Part shown: positions 47,143 through 55,918 of the stretch, piece after piece | Position numbering within the stretch: the first letter of the stretch is position 1 | Layout: every line of letters begins with the position of its first letter | Source: Roseiarcus sp963781895 | GTDB taxonomy: Bacteria; Pseudomonadota; Alphaproteobacteria; Rhizobiales; Beijerinckiaceae | DNA: 64,000 bases | Direction: 5' to 3' | Assembly (NCBI GenBank): GCA_963781895.1 | Contig: CAWAIM010000017.1 | Location: 62,001 to 126,000 of the forward strand | Made by a program: the position numbers and the translations under genes | Notes under the pieces: generated by a model | Told to the model about the DNA's origin: nothing | Seen by the model: only the letters and a program-made list of their open reading frames with translations | Databases searched by the model: none

Positions 47143-47980
47143 TCAGATTCCCGCGTACCATTCGTAGCCGCGGTCCTCCCAATAGCCGCCATGGCCGCTG
47201 GCGATGCCGGCGAAGCTGTCGATCGCCTCTACGCGCATCACGTATTTGGCCATCTTGTAGCCGAGCTGACGCTCCACCCGCAGCCTCAGCGGCGCGCCAT
47301 GCTCGACCGTCAGCGGCGCGAAGTTCCTCTCGTAGGCGAGTATCGTCTGGGGGTGAATAGGCGTCGATGCGATCGATCGTCTCATAGTAGCGCCCGCTGG
47401 CGTCGAGCGACGGTTCCAGCGAGTTGGCGCAGAAGAACGCGATATAGCGCGCTTGCGGCTTGAGCCCCGCCGCGTCGAGCAGCGCCGACAGCCGCGCGCC
47501 CTTCCATTGACCGATGCAGCTCCAGCCCTCGACGCAATCGTGGCGGGTGATTTGCGAACGCGAGTCCAGCTTGCGCAAATCGGCGAGCGACAGCTTCATC
47601 GGCCGTTCCACCAGGCCGCCGACCTCGAGCCTCCAGTCCGCGAAGCCGCCTTGGCGCAGGGCGACGTAACCGGGATCGTCGGGATCGACGGAGCCGTTCG
47701 GCTTGAAGTACGAGGAGATGGCGGTTTGCGGATATTCGGGCGCCAGGGCCGTGCGCGACGACAGCAGGGCCCGCTGAACGCCCTGGGTCAGCGCCTCGGC
47801 CTTGTCGAGAATCGACATCACTCCGGGCGAGCGCGAATCGAGGCTGCATCCGGACAGCGGCAACGCGCCGCCGGCGACAAGTCCGAGCAGGAGTTCGCGC
47901 CGGCTGACGCCGAATTGCGACCCTCGCGGCCGATCGCGGCGCTCGGAAGGAATTGGCAAGATCCGGCTCCCGGGCTTCAT
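47143..47980 (-). CDS. Periplasmic molybdopterin-dependent oxidoreductase (MsrP/sulfite-oxidase fold), frameshifted
   Basis: Molybdenum enzyme of about 278 residues after correction. It starts at 47980 with GGAGGAAGCGCG before the ATG. The N-terminus carries a twin-arginine stretch (SRRELLLGLVAGG) ending in a lipobox-like LSGC, so it is probably a Tat-exported lipoprotein. The Mo-ligand cysteine is in TRHDCVEGWSCIGQW. The frame changes near 47357: dropping one T in TATTCACCCCC joins RIDAY to HPQTILAYERNF, followed by GAPLRLRVERQLGYKMAKYV. It is coupled by a 4-base overlap to the cytochrome b gene. Methionine-sulfoxide reduction is a guess from the fold. Confidence 0.82.
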
Positions 47981-48822
47981 CGCGCTTCCTCCGTTATTCG
48001 ATAGCGGCCGGTGATCATCGAGCGCATGTTGTTGACAATTCCGGACAGCAACACCATCGCCAGATGCACGACCACGAACAGGACAAGGTAGCTGGCGATC
48101 AGGAAATGCACGGCGCGCGCCGACTGGCGTCCGCCAAACAGCGGCACGAGCCACGGAAACGTCGCGTCCATCGCGGGCGACATCGTCAGTCCGGCGAGAA
48201 CGAGGATCGGAAACGCCACGACGACGCTCAAGTAGGCGAGCTTCTGCAGCACATTGTAGCGCAGCGCCTCCTCGCCCTTCGGAAAGCGCAGCCGTGCGTG
48301 GTCGCGGATCGTGCGCGGAATGGCGCGCAAGTCCGACAGATTTGGCGCAAGATCGCCAATATGCCAGCGTGCGAACAGGTTGGCGACATAGACGAGGCCG
48401 TTGAGCACGAGAATCCAGGCGAAAAAGAAATGCCAGCGCCGCCCCATCGCCAGATCCTGTTCTGCCGGCAGCGTCGCCCACGAGGGAAATCCGCGCTCCT
48501 CCAACTGCCCATCGGGTCCGCGCGAAGCGCCCAAGAGGCCCGTGGTGTCGAACGATCGGCCGAACAGTGTCGTCACGCCGCCGGTCGGGTCGCCATCGTC
48601 GTTTTCTTTCGCCGACAGCGAAAAGGACGGATGGTCGAAGTTGGTCGCGTAGCCCCAATTGAGCGAAGGGTGGGCGTTGAAAATCTGTAATCCGCTCATC
48701 AGCAGGATGAGAAAGCAGAGCGCGTTGATCCAGTGGCAGACGCGCACCACCAGCGAATGCCGGATAACGACGCGGGAACCCGCGAGGTCGCGCGCAGCCG
48801 CGGCCAAATGGATTGACGCCAT
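47977..48822 (-). CDS. Cytochrome b561-type membrane subunit
   Basis: Di-haem electron-transfer protein of 281 residues with four main membrane helices. Candidate haem histidines include HSLVVRVCHWINAL in helix 1, WHFFFAWILV in the second, and AVHFLIASYLVLFVVVH near the end. The domain is of the Ni/Fe-hydrogenase cytochrome b/formate-dehydrogenase type. The ATG at 48822 has GGGAGA 6 bases upstream. Its stop overlaps the oxidoreductase ATG, so it most likely passes quinol electrons to that enzyme, in place of the usual MsrQ. Confidence 0.85.
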   Translation of the reverse strand: MASIHLAAAARDLAGSRVVIRHSLVVRVCHWINALCFLILLMSGLQIFNAHPSLNWGYATNFDHPSFSLSAKENDDGDPTGGVTTLFGRSFDTTGLLGASRGPDGQLEERGFPSWATLPAEQDLAMGRRWHFFFAWILVLNGLVYVANLFARWHIGDLAPNLSDLRAIPRTIRDHARLRFPKGEEALRYNVLQKLAYLSVVVAFPILVLAGLTMSPAMDATFPWLVPLFGGRQSARAVHFLIASYLVLFVVVHLAMVLLSGIVNNMRSMITGRYRITEEAR

Positions 48823-48907
48823 GACGATTCTCCCGCGCCTGTCCTGACGCCTGCTCAGACCGCGCACCCGCGGCGCGAGCGTTTCGCGCGGCGGCAAAGC
48901 GACCATC

Positions 48908-48950
48908 TAACAATTCTACCTTTAATTCGACGCGCGGCGAAACTTTGTTA
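48908..48950. promoter_or_regulatory. Possible facing ECF-type promoters between cytochrome b and fasciclin genes
   Basis: TAACA (48908-48912), 14 bases, TCGA (48927-48930), 15 bases, TGTTA (48946-48950). Read on each strand this gives TAACA-N14/15-TCGA, spacing compatible with -35 and -10 elements of an ECF sigma factor serving both divergent genes. The symmetry is exact at the half-sites but short, so this is a suggestion only. Confidence 0.3.
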
Positions 48951-49023
48951 CGCCGCGCCCGTATCTGCCTTGTCCCGATCGAATGCGGCAACGCAATCGT
49001 CGGTTCGAGCAACGGAGACGAAC

Positions 49024-49596
49024 ATGAACGCCAGAATGTCTTGTTGCGCCGCGGCGATTGCCGCCGGCGTCGCCCTCGCCGCGCCTTTTGTCGCAGCCCC
49101 GGCCTATTCCGCGATGACCGTCATGGTCGGCGGCGCGCCGATGTATCCGAGCAAGAACATCATCGAAAACGCCGTCAATTCGAAGGATCACACCACGCTG
49201 GTCGCCGCGGTGAAGGCCGCCGGTCTTGTCGATACGCTTGAAGGCCCCGGACCCTTCACTGTTTTCGCGCCGACCAACGAGGCCTTCGCCAGGCTGCCCG
49301 CCGGCACGGTCACCATGCTGCTGAAGCCAGAAAACAAGGACAAGCTGGCGTCGGTTCTCACCTATCACGTGGTGCCGGGACGCCTCACCGAAGCGGACAT
49401 CGACGCGAAGATCAAGGAAGGCGGCGGCAAGGCGATGTTGAAGACCGTCCAGGGCGACGAACTGACCTTCGAGCGCGGCGCCGGCCATCTCTGGGTCATC
49501 GACGCCAAGGGCGACAAGGCCAAGGTCACGATCCCCAACGTGATGCAATCGAATGGCGTCATTCAGGTCATCAATAAGGTGTTGCTCCCGGGCTGA
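49024..49596 (+). CDS. Secreted fasciclin-domain protein
   Basis: A 190-residue exported protein. A signal peptide covers about residues 1-29 (ending APAYSA), followed by one FAS1 domain with NIIENAVNSKDHTTLV, GPFTVFAPTNEAFARLP, LTYHVVPG and NGVIQVINKVLLP, the H1 and H2 motifs. FAS1 proteins mediate adhesion or surface interactions. Neighbouring ECF sigma and anti-sigma genes suggest SigK-like control, as for MPT70/MPT83 of mycobacteria. The ATG has GGAGACGAAC upstream. Confidence 0.92.
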   Translation: MNARMSCCAAAIAAGVALAAPFVAAPAYSAMTVMVGGAPMYPSKNIIENAVNSKDHTTLVAAVKAAGLVDTLEGPGPFTVFAPTNEAFARLPAGTVTMLLKPENKDKLASVLTYHVVPGRLTEADIDAKIKEGGGKAMLKTVQGDELTFERGAGHLWVIDAKGDKAKVTIPNVMQSNGVIQVINKVLLPG

Positions 49597-49629
49597 GCGT
49601 TCCTCCTTCCACGCCTCCGGGTCGCGACG

Positions 49630-49658
49630 GGCGGGCGCTTCCGGGCGCCCGCCTTTTT
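49630..49658 (+). terminator. Rho-independent terminator after the fasciclin gene
   Basis: A perfect nine-base stem GGCGGGCGC / GCGCCCGCC with a six-base loop TTCCGG, followed at once by five T. It lies 34 bases after the fasciclin stop and so separates this gene from the sigma factor gene. Confidence 0.9.
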
Positions 49659-49726
49659 CGCGTGGTCCCTTGCGGCGGTGGAGAGTTTGGTTGCGCGCGC
49701 CGCGCGCGACATTCTAGGGTGGCCGC

Positions 49727-50311
49727 ATGACGATCGGAGCAGACGCGCCGGAAACGGGGGCGCCGGCAGCCGCCGCCGGCGATCTCGCCGGTCTGTTGCG
49801 CCGCGTCGCGGCGCGCGACGCGACGGCGTTCGCCGCGCTGTACAAGCAGACCAACTCCAAGCTTTACGGCGTCGTCGCCCGCATTCTTCCCCGAGGAGGC
49901 GCCGGGGCCGAGGCGCTCCAGGAGGCCTACGTGCGCATATGGGAGAAGGCGGGCGAATTCGACCCCGCCAAAGGCTCTCCGCTCGCATGGATGGCGACCA
50001 TCGCCCGCAATCGCGCGCTCGACGAGGTTCGCCGTGTTCGCCCCGCCTATCTCGAGGATTTGCCGCAAGCCTTCGAACCCGCCGCCGACGAAGTCGACCC
50101 GCTGGCTTCGCGCGAGCGATCGGAAACGCTGGCGGCGCTGCTCGACTGTCTCAAGACGCTGGACGATGAGAAGCGCGCCGTTCTGCTGCTCGCCTATTAC
50201 CGCGGCTCGAGCCGCGAGGCGCTCGCCAAGCGTTTCGGACGGCCCGTTCCGACAATCAAGACCTGGCTGCATCGCGGTCTCGCCCAACTGAGAGATTGCC
50301 TGGCGTCATGA
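49727..50311 (+). CDS. ECF RNA polymerase sigma factor, SigK-like
   Basis: Sigma-70-family factor of 194 residues. Region 2 covers about 25-95 (FAALYKQTNSKLYGVVARIL, EALQEAYVRIWEKAGEFDP, PLAWMATIARNRALDEVRR); region 4 is about 135-190 (DDEKRAVLLLAYYRGSSREALAKRF, PVPTIKTWLHRGLAQLRDCL). It lacks extra domains. The partner anti-sigma factor gene overlaps its end by 4 bases. The gene set beside it (fasciclin, periplasmic molybdoenzyme) is that of SigK-type ECF systems. Confidence 0.9.
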   Translation: MTIGADAPETGAPAAAAGDLAGLLRRVAARDATAFAALYKQTNSKLYGVVARILPRGGAGAEALQEAYVRIWEKAGEFDPAKGSPLAWMATIARNRALDEVRRVRPAYLEDLPQAFEPAADEVDPLASRERSETLAALLDCLKTLDDEKRAVLLLAYYRGSSREALAKRFGRPVPTIKTWLHRGLAQLRDCLAS

Positions 50312-51019
50312 GTCTCGCGCCCGACGACGATTTCGCCGCCGCCGAATATGCGCTCGGCACGCTCGCCGCGGATGAGCGGGCGACGCTGGCGGCGCGTCGG
50401 CAGCGCGAGCCCGAACTCGATGCGGCGATCCGCGCCTGGGAGGATCGCCTTTCCCCGCTGGCGGAGTGCGCGCCGGGGATCGAGCCGCCTGACGACTATC
50501 TCGCCGCGATCCAGGCCCGCATTCGGGAGCGCGCGGCCGCCGCATCGGCGGACGCCGACACGCTGGCGCTGAGGCGGCGATTGGAGCGCTGGCGCACAGC
50601 CGCGATCGCCGCGATGAGCCTCGCCGCGATGCTTGCGGTCGCGATTCGTCGTCCGCGAGACGACGCGGGGGGGCGTCCCTCGTGAATATGTCGCGATCCT
50701 GCAGAAGGACGCGGCGTCGCCGGCCTTCGAGGTGACGGTCAATCTCGACAAGCAGGAGTTGTCGGTGCGTCCCGTCGCGGCGCAGACGCCGCCGGGCAAG
50801 GCCTACGAACTCTGGATCATCGACCCCAGGCTCGGGGCGCCGCGCTCGCTGGGCGTGATCGGCGAGACGCCGCGCGCGGCCAGTCTGTCCGCGTATGATC
50901 GCGCGGTGGTGGCGAACGCCACCTACGCCGTCACGGTCGAGCCGCCCGGCGGCTCGCCTGACGGCAAGCCGTCCGGACCGCCGGTGTTCGTCGGCAAGCT
51001 GATCGCGGTCGGGCCGTGA
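50308..51019 (+). CDS. Anti-sigma factor (RskA-like), frameshifted at a G run
   Basis: Membrane-bound regulator of about 236 residues after correction. The cytoplasmic N-terminal domain begins LAPDDDFAAAEYALGTL, as in RskA proteins; a helix lies near 100-120 (AAIAAMSLAAMLAVAI); the periplasmic domain has YVAILQKD, VRPVAAQTPPGKAYELWII and GVIGET. The two halves are in different frames: the run of seven G at 50667-50673 should be six, giving DDAGGVPREYVAIL. It overlaps the sigma gene (ATGA). As written, the product would lose its periplasmic sensor part. Confidence 0.85.
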
Positions 51020-51367
51020 TCGGAAGCCTCGCCGTTCTGAAACGCCGTCGATTTTCCCCGTGGACCTGGAGGGCGAAATCGATCGGCGGCGGAGAGCGGC
51101 GTCGCGACCGGCTCGGGCGGCTTGCGCTCGGACGACGCGGCGCGCGCCTGCGGCAAAACGATGATCGCGGCCGCCGCCGGGGGCCAAGCCTGCGCGCGCT
51201 TGCTTGCGCCCGATCTCGACCTTATGCAGGCAATGCTGATGCAGATCGGCCGAGGCGGCGTTGGGTTTGTCGGAGCGCCGATCCGAACCATTCGAACTGT
51301 GCGGTCGCCTGAGAGGCGGCCATTCCCGCCGCGTCGCCTCGCGCGACCGCAGCGGCTCGATCCGACG
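51020..51367. other. Intergenic stretch upstream of the GH3 gene
   Basis: About 350 GC-rich bases. Open frames on both strands have no recognisable product. It presumably carries the promoter for the beta-glucosidase; no clear -35/-10 pair or terminator is visible. Confidence 0.4.
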
Positions 51368-53650
51368 ATGGCGCTTCGATTGACGGATAGAGCATCAAGC
51401 CTGATCGGACGACCGCGCGTCGGCGCGGCCCTGGCGTTGGCGCGCGTCATTTTGATCGGCCTGTGCGCAGCGCCGTTCGCGGCGCCGGGGATGGCGGCCC
51501 CGGACGCGACGCGGCCATGGACTAACCCCAACCTGCCCCCCGCTCAACGCGCCGAAATGGCGCAAAAGCGGATGAGCGAGACCGAGAAGCTGTCGCTGGT
51601 TCACGGCGGTCTCGGAGCGCCGTGGGGCGGCGAACCCAAGCCGCCCGGGGCGATCGGCTCGGCCGGCTACGTGGAAGGAATTCCGCGTCTCGGCATCCCA
51701 GCCCTGCAGGAGACCGACGCCGAACTGGGCGTGACTGATCCCGGAAACATACGGCCCGGCGACACGGCGACGGCGATGCCGTCCGATCTCGCGCTCGCCT
51801 CGACCTGGGATATCGCGGCCGCCCGACGACAGGGCGAGGCCGTCGCCGACGAAGCCCGCGCCAGGGGCTTCAACGTCCTGCTGGGGGGCGCGGCGAATCT
51901 CATTCGCGATCCGCGCGGCGGTCGAAATTTCGAATATTTCTCCGAGGACCCTCTGCTCACGGGAGTCATGGCGGGCGAGACGATCGCCGGCGCGCAGAGC
52001 AGGCGCGTCATCTCGACGATCAAGCATTTCGCCTTGAATGCGCAGGAGACGGACCGCGTCGTCCTCGATGCGCGAATCGATCCCGCCGCCGCGCGCGAAT
52101 CCGATCTGCTCGCCTTCGAGATCGCCATCGAGCGCGGCCGGCCCGGCGCGGTGATGTGCGCCTACAACCAGATCAACGGCGTCTATTCGTGCGAGAACGA
52201 ATGGCTGCTCGGTGAGGTTCTCAAGCAAGATTGGCGCTATCCCGGTTTCGTCATGTCGGACTGGGGCGCGGTTCACTCGACGGTTCGGGCCGCCAATGCG
52301 GGTCTCGACCAAGAATCCGGCGAGCAGCTCGACACGCAAAACTTCTTCGAGCGGAGTTTGGCGCAAGCCTTGGCCGATGGCTCGGTTCCCCAAGCTCGGC
52401 TCGACGACATGGTCCGACGAATTCTGACCTCGATGTTCGCCGGCGGCCTTTGCGATGACGCCGTCGCGACAGGGCCGCCCGATCTCGAATCGAGCAATCG
52501 AACCGCGCTCGCCATCGAGCGGGAGGGCGCCGTCCTGCTGAGAAACGACGGCCTGTTGCCGCTTTCCGCGCAAACGCGAACTCTCGCCGTCATCGGCGCC
52601 CACGCCGATCGCGGCGTCCCCTCGGGCGGCGGCTCATCTCAGGTGGTCCCGCGCGGCGGCGTTGCGGCGAAAGAGCCAATCGGCAGGAACAGCGCCGAGA
52701 TATTCGATCCAGAATCTCCGGTCGACGCGATCCGTCGCCAGTTTCCTGGCGCTCAGGTCGAATACGACGACGGGCGCGACGTCGCGCGCGCTGCGCAAAG
52801 CGCCGCGAGGGCTGACGCGGTGGCGTTGTTCGTCGACCAGTGGATGAGTGAAACGGTCGACGCCGCCAATCTCGATCTGCCCGATGGGCAGGCCCGGCTT
52901 GTCGAGGCGGTCGCCCGCGCCAATCCCCGAACCGTGGTCGTGCTCGAGACCGGGGGGCCGGTCCTCATGCCGTGGATTGATCGGGTCGGCGCGGTTTTGG
53001 AGGCATGGTACCCTGGGCAGCAGGGCGCCGAGGCGATCGCGGAAATCCTCAGCGGCGCCGTCGACCCCTCGGGTCGGCTTCCGCTCACGTTCCCCGTGAG
53101 CGAGGCTCAGCTGCCGCACCCCAGGATTCAGGGCGACCCGCATGGCGCGCCGATCGGTCCGGTCGGACGAGGGGGACGCTATGGCAAGCGTTTCGTCGCC
53201 GAGTATGACGAGGGCGCGGCGGTCGGGTACAAATGGTTTTTCGAGCGGCGCGAGCGGCCGTTGTTTCCGTTCGGCTTCGGCCTCTCCTACACGACGTTCA
53301 GTCTGCGCGACCTGGCCGCGACCGTCAGCGGAGACAGAGTGACGGCGAGCGTGACGGTCAGGAACGTGGGGGACCGGGCGGGCGCGGCGACGCCCCAAGT
53401 CTATCTGTCCGGACCGCCGGCCGCTCACATTCCCCTGCGTCTGGCCGGATGGAGCAGAGTCGATCTGGCGCCCGGCGAGGAACGGCGCGTGAGCGTGTCC
53501 ATCGATCCGCGCCTGTTTGCGACATTCGACGAGCCGGAGCGCCGCTGGCGAATTGCGCCTGGCGTCTATCGGTTGACGGCCGGATTTGACGCGGAGCGTC
53601 GCGAGAATGCGGCGAATGTCGCCCTGGAGGCGTCAGACCTCCCGCCATGA
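51368..53650 (+). CDS. Glycoside hydrolase family 3 beta-glucosidase
   Basis: Exported beta-glycosidase of 760 residues. A signal peptide lies at about 18-43 after a basic stretch. The GH3 N-terminal barrel has GFNVLLGGAANLIRDPRGGRN, STIKHFALN and the nucleophile Asp in VMSDWGA. The second domain has EGAVLLRNDGLLPL. A fibronectin-III-like domain ends the protein (VTVRNVGDRAGAATPQVYLS). The size matches periplasmic BglX-type enzymes. The ATG at 51368 begins before the signal peptide; earlier in-frame starts add unlike sequence. Substrate is probably a beta-linked gluco-oligosaccharide. Confidence 0.9.
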   Translation: MALRLTDRASSLIGRPRVGAALALARVILIGLCAAPFAAPGMAAPDATRPWTNPNLPPAQRAEMAQKRMSETEKLSLVHGGLGAPWGGEPKPPGAIGSAGYVEGIPRLGIPALQETDAELGVTDPGNIRPGDTATAMPSDLALASTWDIAAARRQGEAVADEARARGFNVLLGGAANLIRDPRGGRNFEYFSEDPLLTGVMAGETIAGAQSRRVISTIKHFALNAQETDRVVLDARIDPAAARESDLLAFEIAIERGRPGAVMCAYNQINGVYSCENEWLLGEVLKQDWRYPGFVMSDWGAVHSTVRAANAGLDQESGEQLDTQNFFERSLAQALADGSVPQARLDDMVRRILTSMFAGGLCDDAVATGPPDLESSNRTALAIEREGAVLLRNDGLLPLSAQTRTLAVIGAHADRGVPSGGGSSQVVPRGGVAAKEPIGRNSAEIFDPESPVDAIRRQFPGAQVEYDDGRDVARAAQSAARADAVALFVDQWMSETVDAANLDLPDGQARLVEAVARANPRTVVVLETGGPVLMPWIDRVGAVLEAWYPGQQGAEAIAEILSGAVDPSGRLPLTFPVSEAQLPHPRIQGDPHGAPIGPVGRGGRYGKRFVAEYDEGAAVGYKWFFERRERPLFPFGFGLSYTTFSLRDLAATVSGDRVTASVTVRNVGDRAGAATPQVYLSGPPAAHIPLRLAGWSRVDLAPGEERRVSVSIDPRLFATFDEPERRWRIAPGVYRLTAGFDAERRENAANVALEASDLPP

Positions 53651-53654
53651 GCCG

Positions 53655-54239
53655 CTACCAGGCGGAGAAGGAGCGCGTCACGCGGTCGAGAAACGCGGCG
53701 CGCGGGCGCGCTCTTGCGAAGTCCATGCCGTAAAGGGCGATATACTCGACACGGCCCTTGGGTTTGATCAGCACGCCGATGTTGTCGCGCACGAAGCGCC
53801 GGGGCGGATCGCCTTTGGCGGCCACGTCGCCGCGACGCTCGCCATAGGCGCAAACAGCGGCCATGCGCCCGAGATTCCAAAGATTGGGATGAAACAGGCC
53901 TCTTTCATCGATGACCGTGGCGACGCCGGGCAGAAACACCCGCTGGAAATAACCCTGCATGATCGCGGGCAGGCCATCGAACCAGACCGGAAACACCAGG
54001 ACCATCGCCTCCGCCGCGCGCAGACGGGCGACGTAGTTTTCGACCTCGCGCGCATTGGCCTCGACGTTGACGTAGCCGATGAACTGTTTGCGCGACAGAA
54101 CGGGGTCGAACTTTTCCGCGTAGAGGTCCAGATCGTCCACATCGTGCCCGCCGCCGCGCAGAGTGTCGAGGACGCGCGCGTGGATCGCCGACATGAAACT
54201 GGTTTCGAGGGGATGCGCGTACACGACGAGAATGCGCAA
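53655..54239 (-). CDS. NAD(P)H dehydrogenase (quinone), flavodoxin-fold
   Basis: FMN/FAD-dependent quinone reductase of 194 residues (MdaB/KefF/NQO1 group). VVYAHPLETSFMSAIH is the flavin phosphate-binding loop; VFPVWFDGLPAIMQGYFQRVF and the Gly-rich AYGERRGD region follow. Two-electron quinone reduction is the usual role, protecting from redox cycling. It begins with TTG at 54239, 3 bases after the MFS stop, with GGAG 8 bases upstream, so it is co-translated with the exporter. It converges on the GH3 gene with 4 bases between stops. Confidence 0.85.
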   Translation of the reverse strand: MRILVVYAHPLETSFMSAIHARVLDTLRGGGHDVDDLDLYAEKFDPVLSRKQFIGYVNVEANAREVENYVARLRAAEAMVLVFPVWFDGLPAIMQGYFQRVFLPGVATVIDERGLFHPNLWNLGRMAAVCAYGERRGDVAAKGDPPRRFVRDNIGVLIKPKGRVEYIALYGMDFARARPRAAFLDRVTRSFSAW

Positions 54240-54242
54240 GCG

Positions 54243-55883
54243 TCACGCTCCGGCCGGCGCGGGGCGCTTGCCAAACAGCGGTTGGCGTTCGGCGGCGACC
54301 AGAAACTCGATCTTCGGCGACCTGGTCAGCATTTGGCTGATCTCGTCCTCGAGCATCCGGTCGGCGTTGGTGACGCGCTCGCGCAAATGCATGAGCTCCA
54401 GCCAGGATTCGATCAGGTAGGCTTCCTCGAACCGTCCAATTTCGGCCGCATCTTCGAAAATGCCCCAGGCGAACGCGCCGTCGCGCCGGCGTTCGTTGCC
54501 CAACTCGTCGATGGCGCGCAGGAAATCGGCGCGGTCCTTGGGGTCGATGTAATACTCGATCTTGACCAGGATGGGCCCGCGATCGTTGTCGACCTCCCGG
54601 CTGACGCTGGGCCTGCTCCAGTGCAATGACGGCGAAAGATCGAGAGCGGCGCCCTGCTCGAGCTTCCATCGCCAGGAGAGGGGGATGCCCAGGAGCAAGC
54701 CGGCCGCCGCAACGAAAAGCGCTTCCGTCAGCCCGGTTTGGGCGGCGATCTGGCCCCATGCGACGCTGCCGAGGGTCATCGCGCCGAAAATCACCGTGAG
54801 AAACGCCGCCAGTCCACGTCCGCGCACCCACGCCGGCAGGGCGTTTTGGGCAGACAGGTAAAGGTTCGTCAGCACGACGAGCCAGGCGACGCCAGCGCAA
54901 AAGCTGGCGCAAAGCGCGACCACGAGCGTGTGCGCATTCGCGAACAGGCCGAGCGCCCCGGCGGTGCCGATTGTCCCCAGCACAACCATCCAATCGAGAT
55001 TGATCCGGTCGCGCAGGAATCGCTGCGCGATCGATCCGACAATCGCGCCGACGCTGATGGCGCTCAGCAACAGGCCGTAGTTTTCGGCCCCTTCGCCGGT
55101 CCGACGCGCGATCAGGGGCAGGAGGCTCCAGTAGGCGGCGGCAAAGGGATAGACGGCGACGGTGCGCGCCAGGGTCGCGTGCAGGGGCCGGTTGTTGGCG
55201 ACGTGCCTCAGTCCCGTACGCACGGCGCTGTTCAAGCGCTCGGCGGGCAGGGACGTCTTCTTTTTCCGGGGACAACGCCAACACACCAGCGTCGCCACGA
55301 CCCCGAGATTGGTCGCGGCGAAGGCCCAAAGCGGCGCCGACACTCCGAGTTTCGTAATGACGAGGCCGCCGAGCGCGGGTCCGAGCGTGCGGCTCAGATT
55401 GTATGCGACGCCTTGGGCGGCGATCGCCCCAGGCAAGTCCGGCTTCGGCACCAGGATCGGCAAAATTGACAGCCAGGCGGGGGAGTTCAGAGACCATGCC
55501 GCGCTCAAAAGAAAAGTCGTCAGCAGCAGCAGCACAGGCGTGGCGAGACCGAACGACACGAGCCCGGCGAAAATCGCCATCAAAACCATGACCGCGCAGG
55601 ATACGACGATGATGAGCCGTCGCGGGTCGACGATATCGGTAATGGCGCCGGCCGGGAGCGTGATCAGGAACATCGGCGCGGTCATCGCCGCCTGAAGGAG
55701 CGAAACGGCGAGCGGCGACAGGTCCATCGACGTCATCAACCAGCCCGATGTGGTGTCGTACATCGCGATGCCAATCAAGGCCATGGTGCTGGCCGCCCAG
55801 ATGAGGGCAAAAGCGGGATACGCAAATGCGCCAAGCCACGATGCCTGGCTCTCCGGCGGTTGTTGCGGGGGGCGGAAATCCAT
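54243..55883 (-). CDS. MFS exporter with C-terminal alpha/beta domain (MFS_3/EntS-like), copy 1
   Basis: Transporter of 546 residues. Twelve helices cover about 15-410 with the A-motif LPAGAITDIVDPRRL. A soluble domain of about 120 residues follows (GPILVKIEYYIDPKDRADFL, GAFAWGIFEDAAEIGRFEEA, HLRERVTNADRMLEDEI), resembling an antibiotic-monooxygenase-type dimeric alpha/beta barrel. It has a clear paralogue at 57759-59417 on the other strand. It stands between a universal stress protein gene and a quinone reductase on the same strand. Cargo is unknown. The ATG at 55883 begins MDFRPPQQPP. Confidence 0.85.
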   Translation of the reverse strand: MDFRPPQQPPESQASWLGAFAYPAFALIWAASTMALIGIAMYDTTSGWLMTSMDLSPLAVSLLQAAMTAPMFLITLPAGAITDIVDPRRLIIVVSCAVMVLMAIFAGLVSFGLATPVLLLLTTFLLSAAWSLNSPAWLSILPILVPKPDLPGAIAAQGVAYNLSRTLGPALGGLVITKLGVSAPLWAFAATNLGVVATLVCWRCPRKKKTSLPAERLNSAVRTGLRHVANNRPLHATLARTVAVYPFAAAYWSLLPLIARRTGEGAENYGLLLSAISVGAIVGSIAQRFLRDRINLDWMVVLGTIGTAGALGLFANAHTLVVALCASFCAGVAWLVVLTNLYLSAQNALPAWVRGRGLAAFLTVIFGAMTLGSVAWGQIAAQTGLTEALFVAAAGLLLGIPLSWRWKLEQGAALDLSPSLHWSRPSVSREVDNDRGPILVKIEYYIDPKDRADFLRAIDELGNERRRDGAFAWGIFEDAAEIGRFEEAYLIESWLELMHLRERVTNADRMLEDEISQMLTRSPKIEFLVAAERQPLFGKRPAPAGA

Positions 55884-55918
55884 TCCGTTGGCTCTTCGGG
55901 CTTTCCGGGGAGGCGCGT

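Noticed and set aside
46610..49012. An 800-residue minus-strand protein spanning oxidoreductase and cytochrome b
   Set aside because: Only the central part is the oxidoreductase; the rest is out-of-frame shadow produced by the frameshift near 47357.
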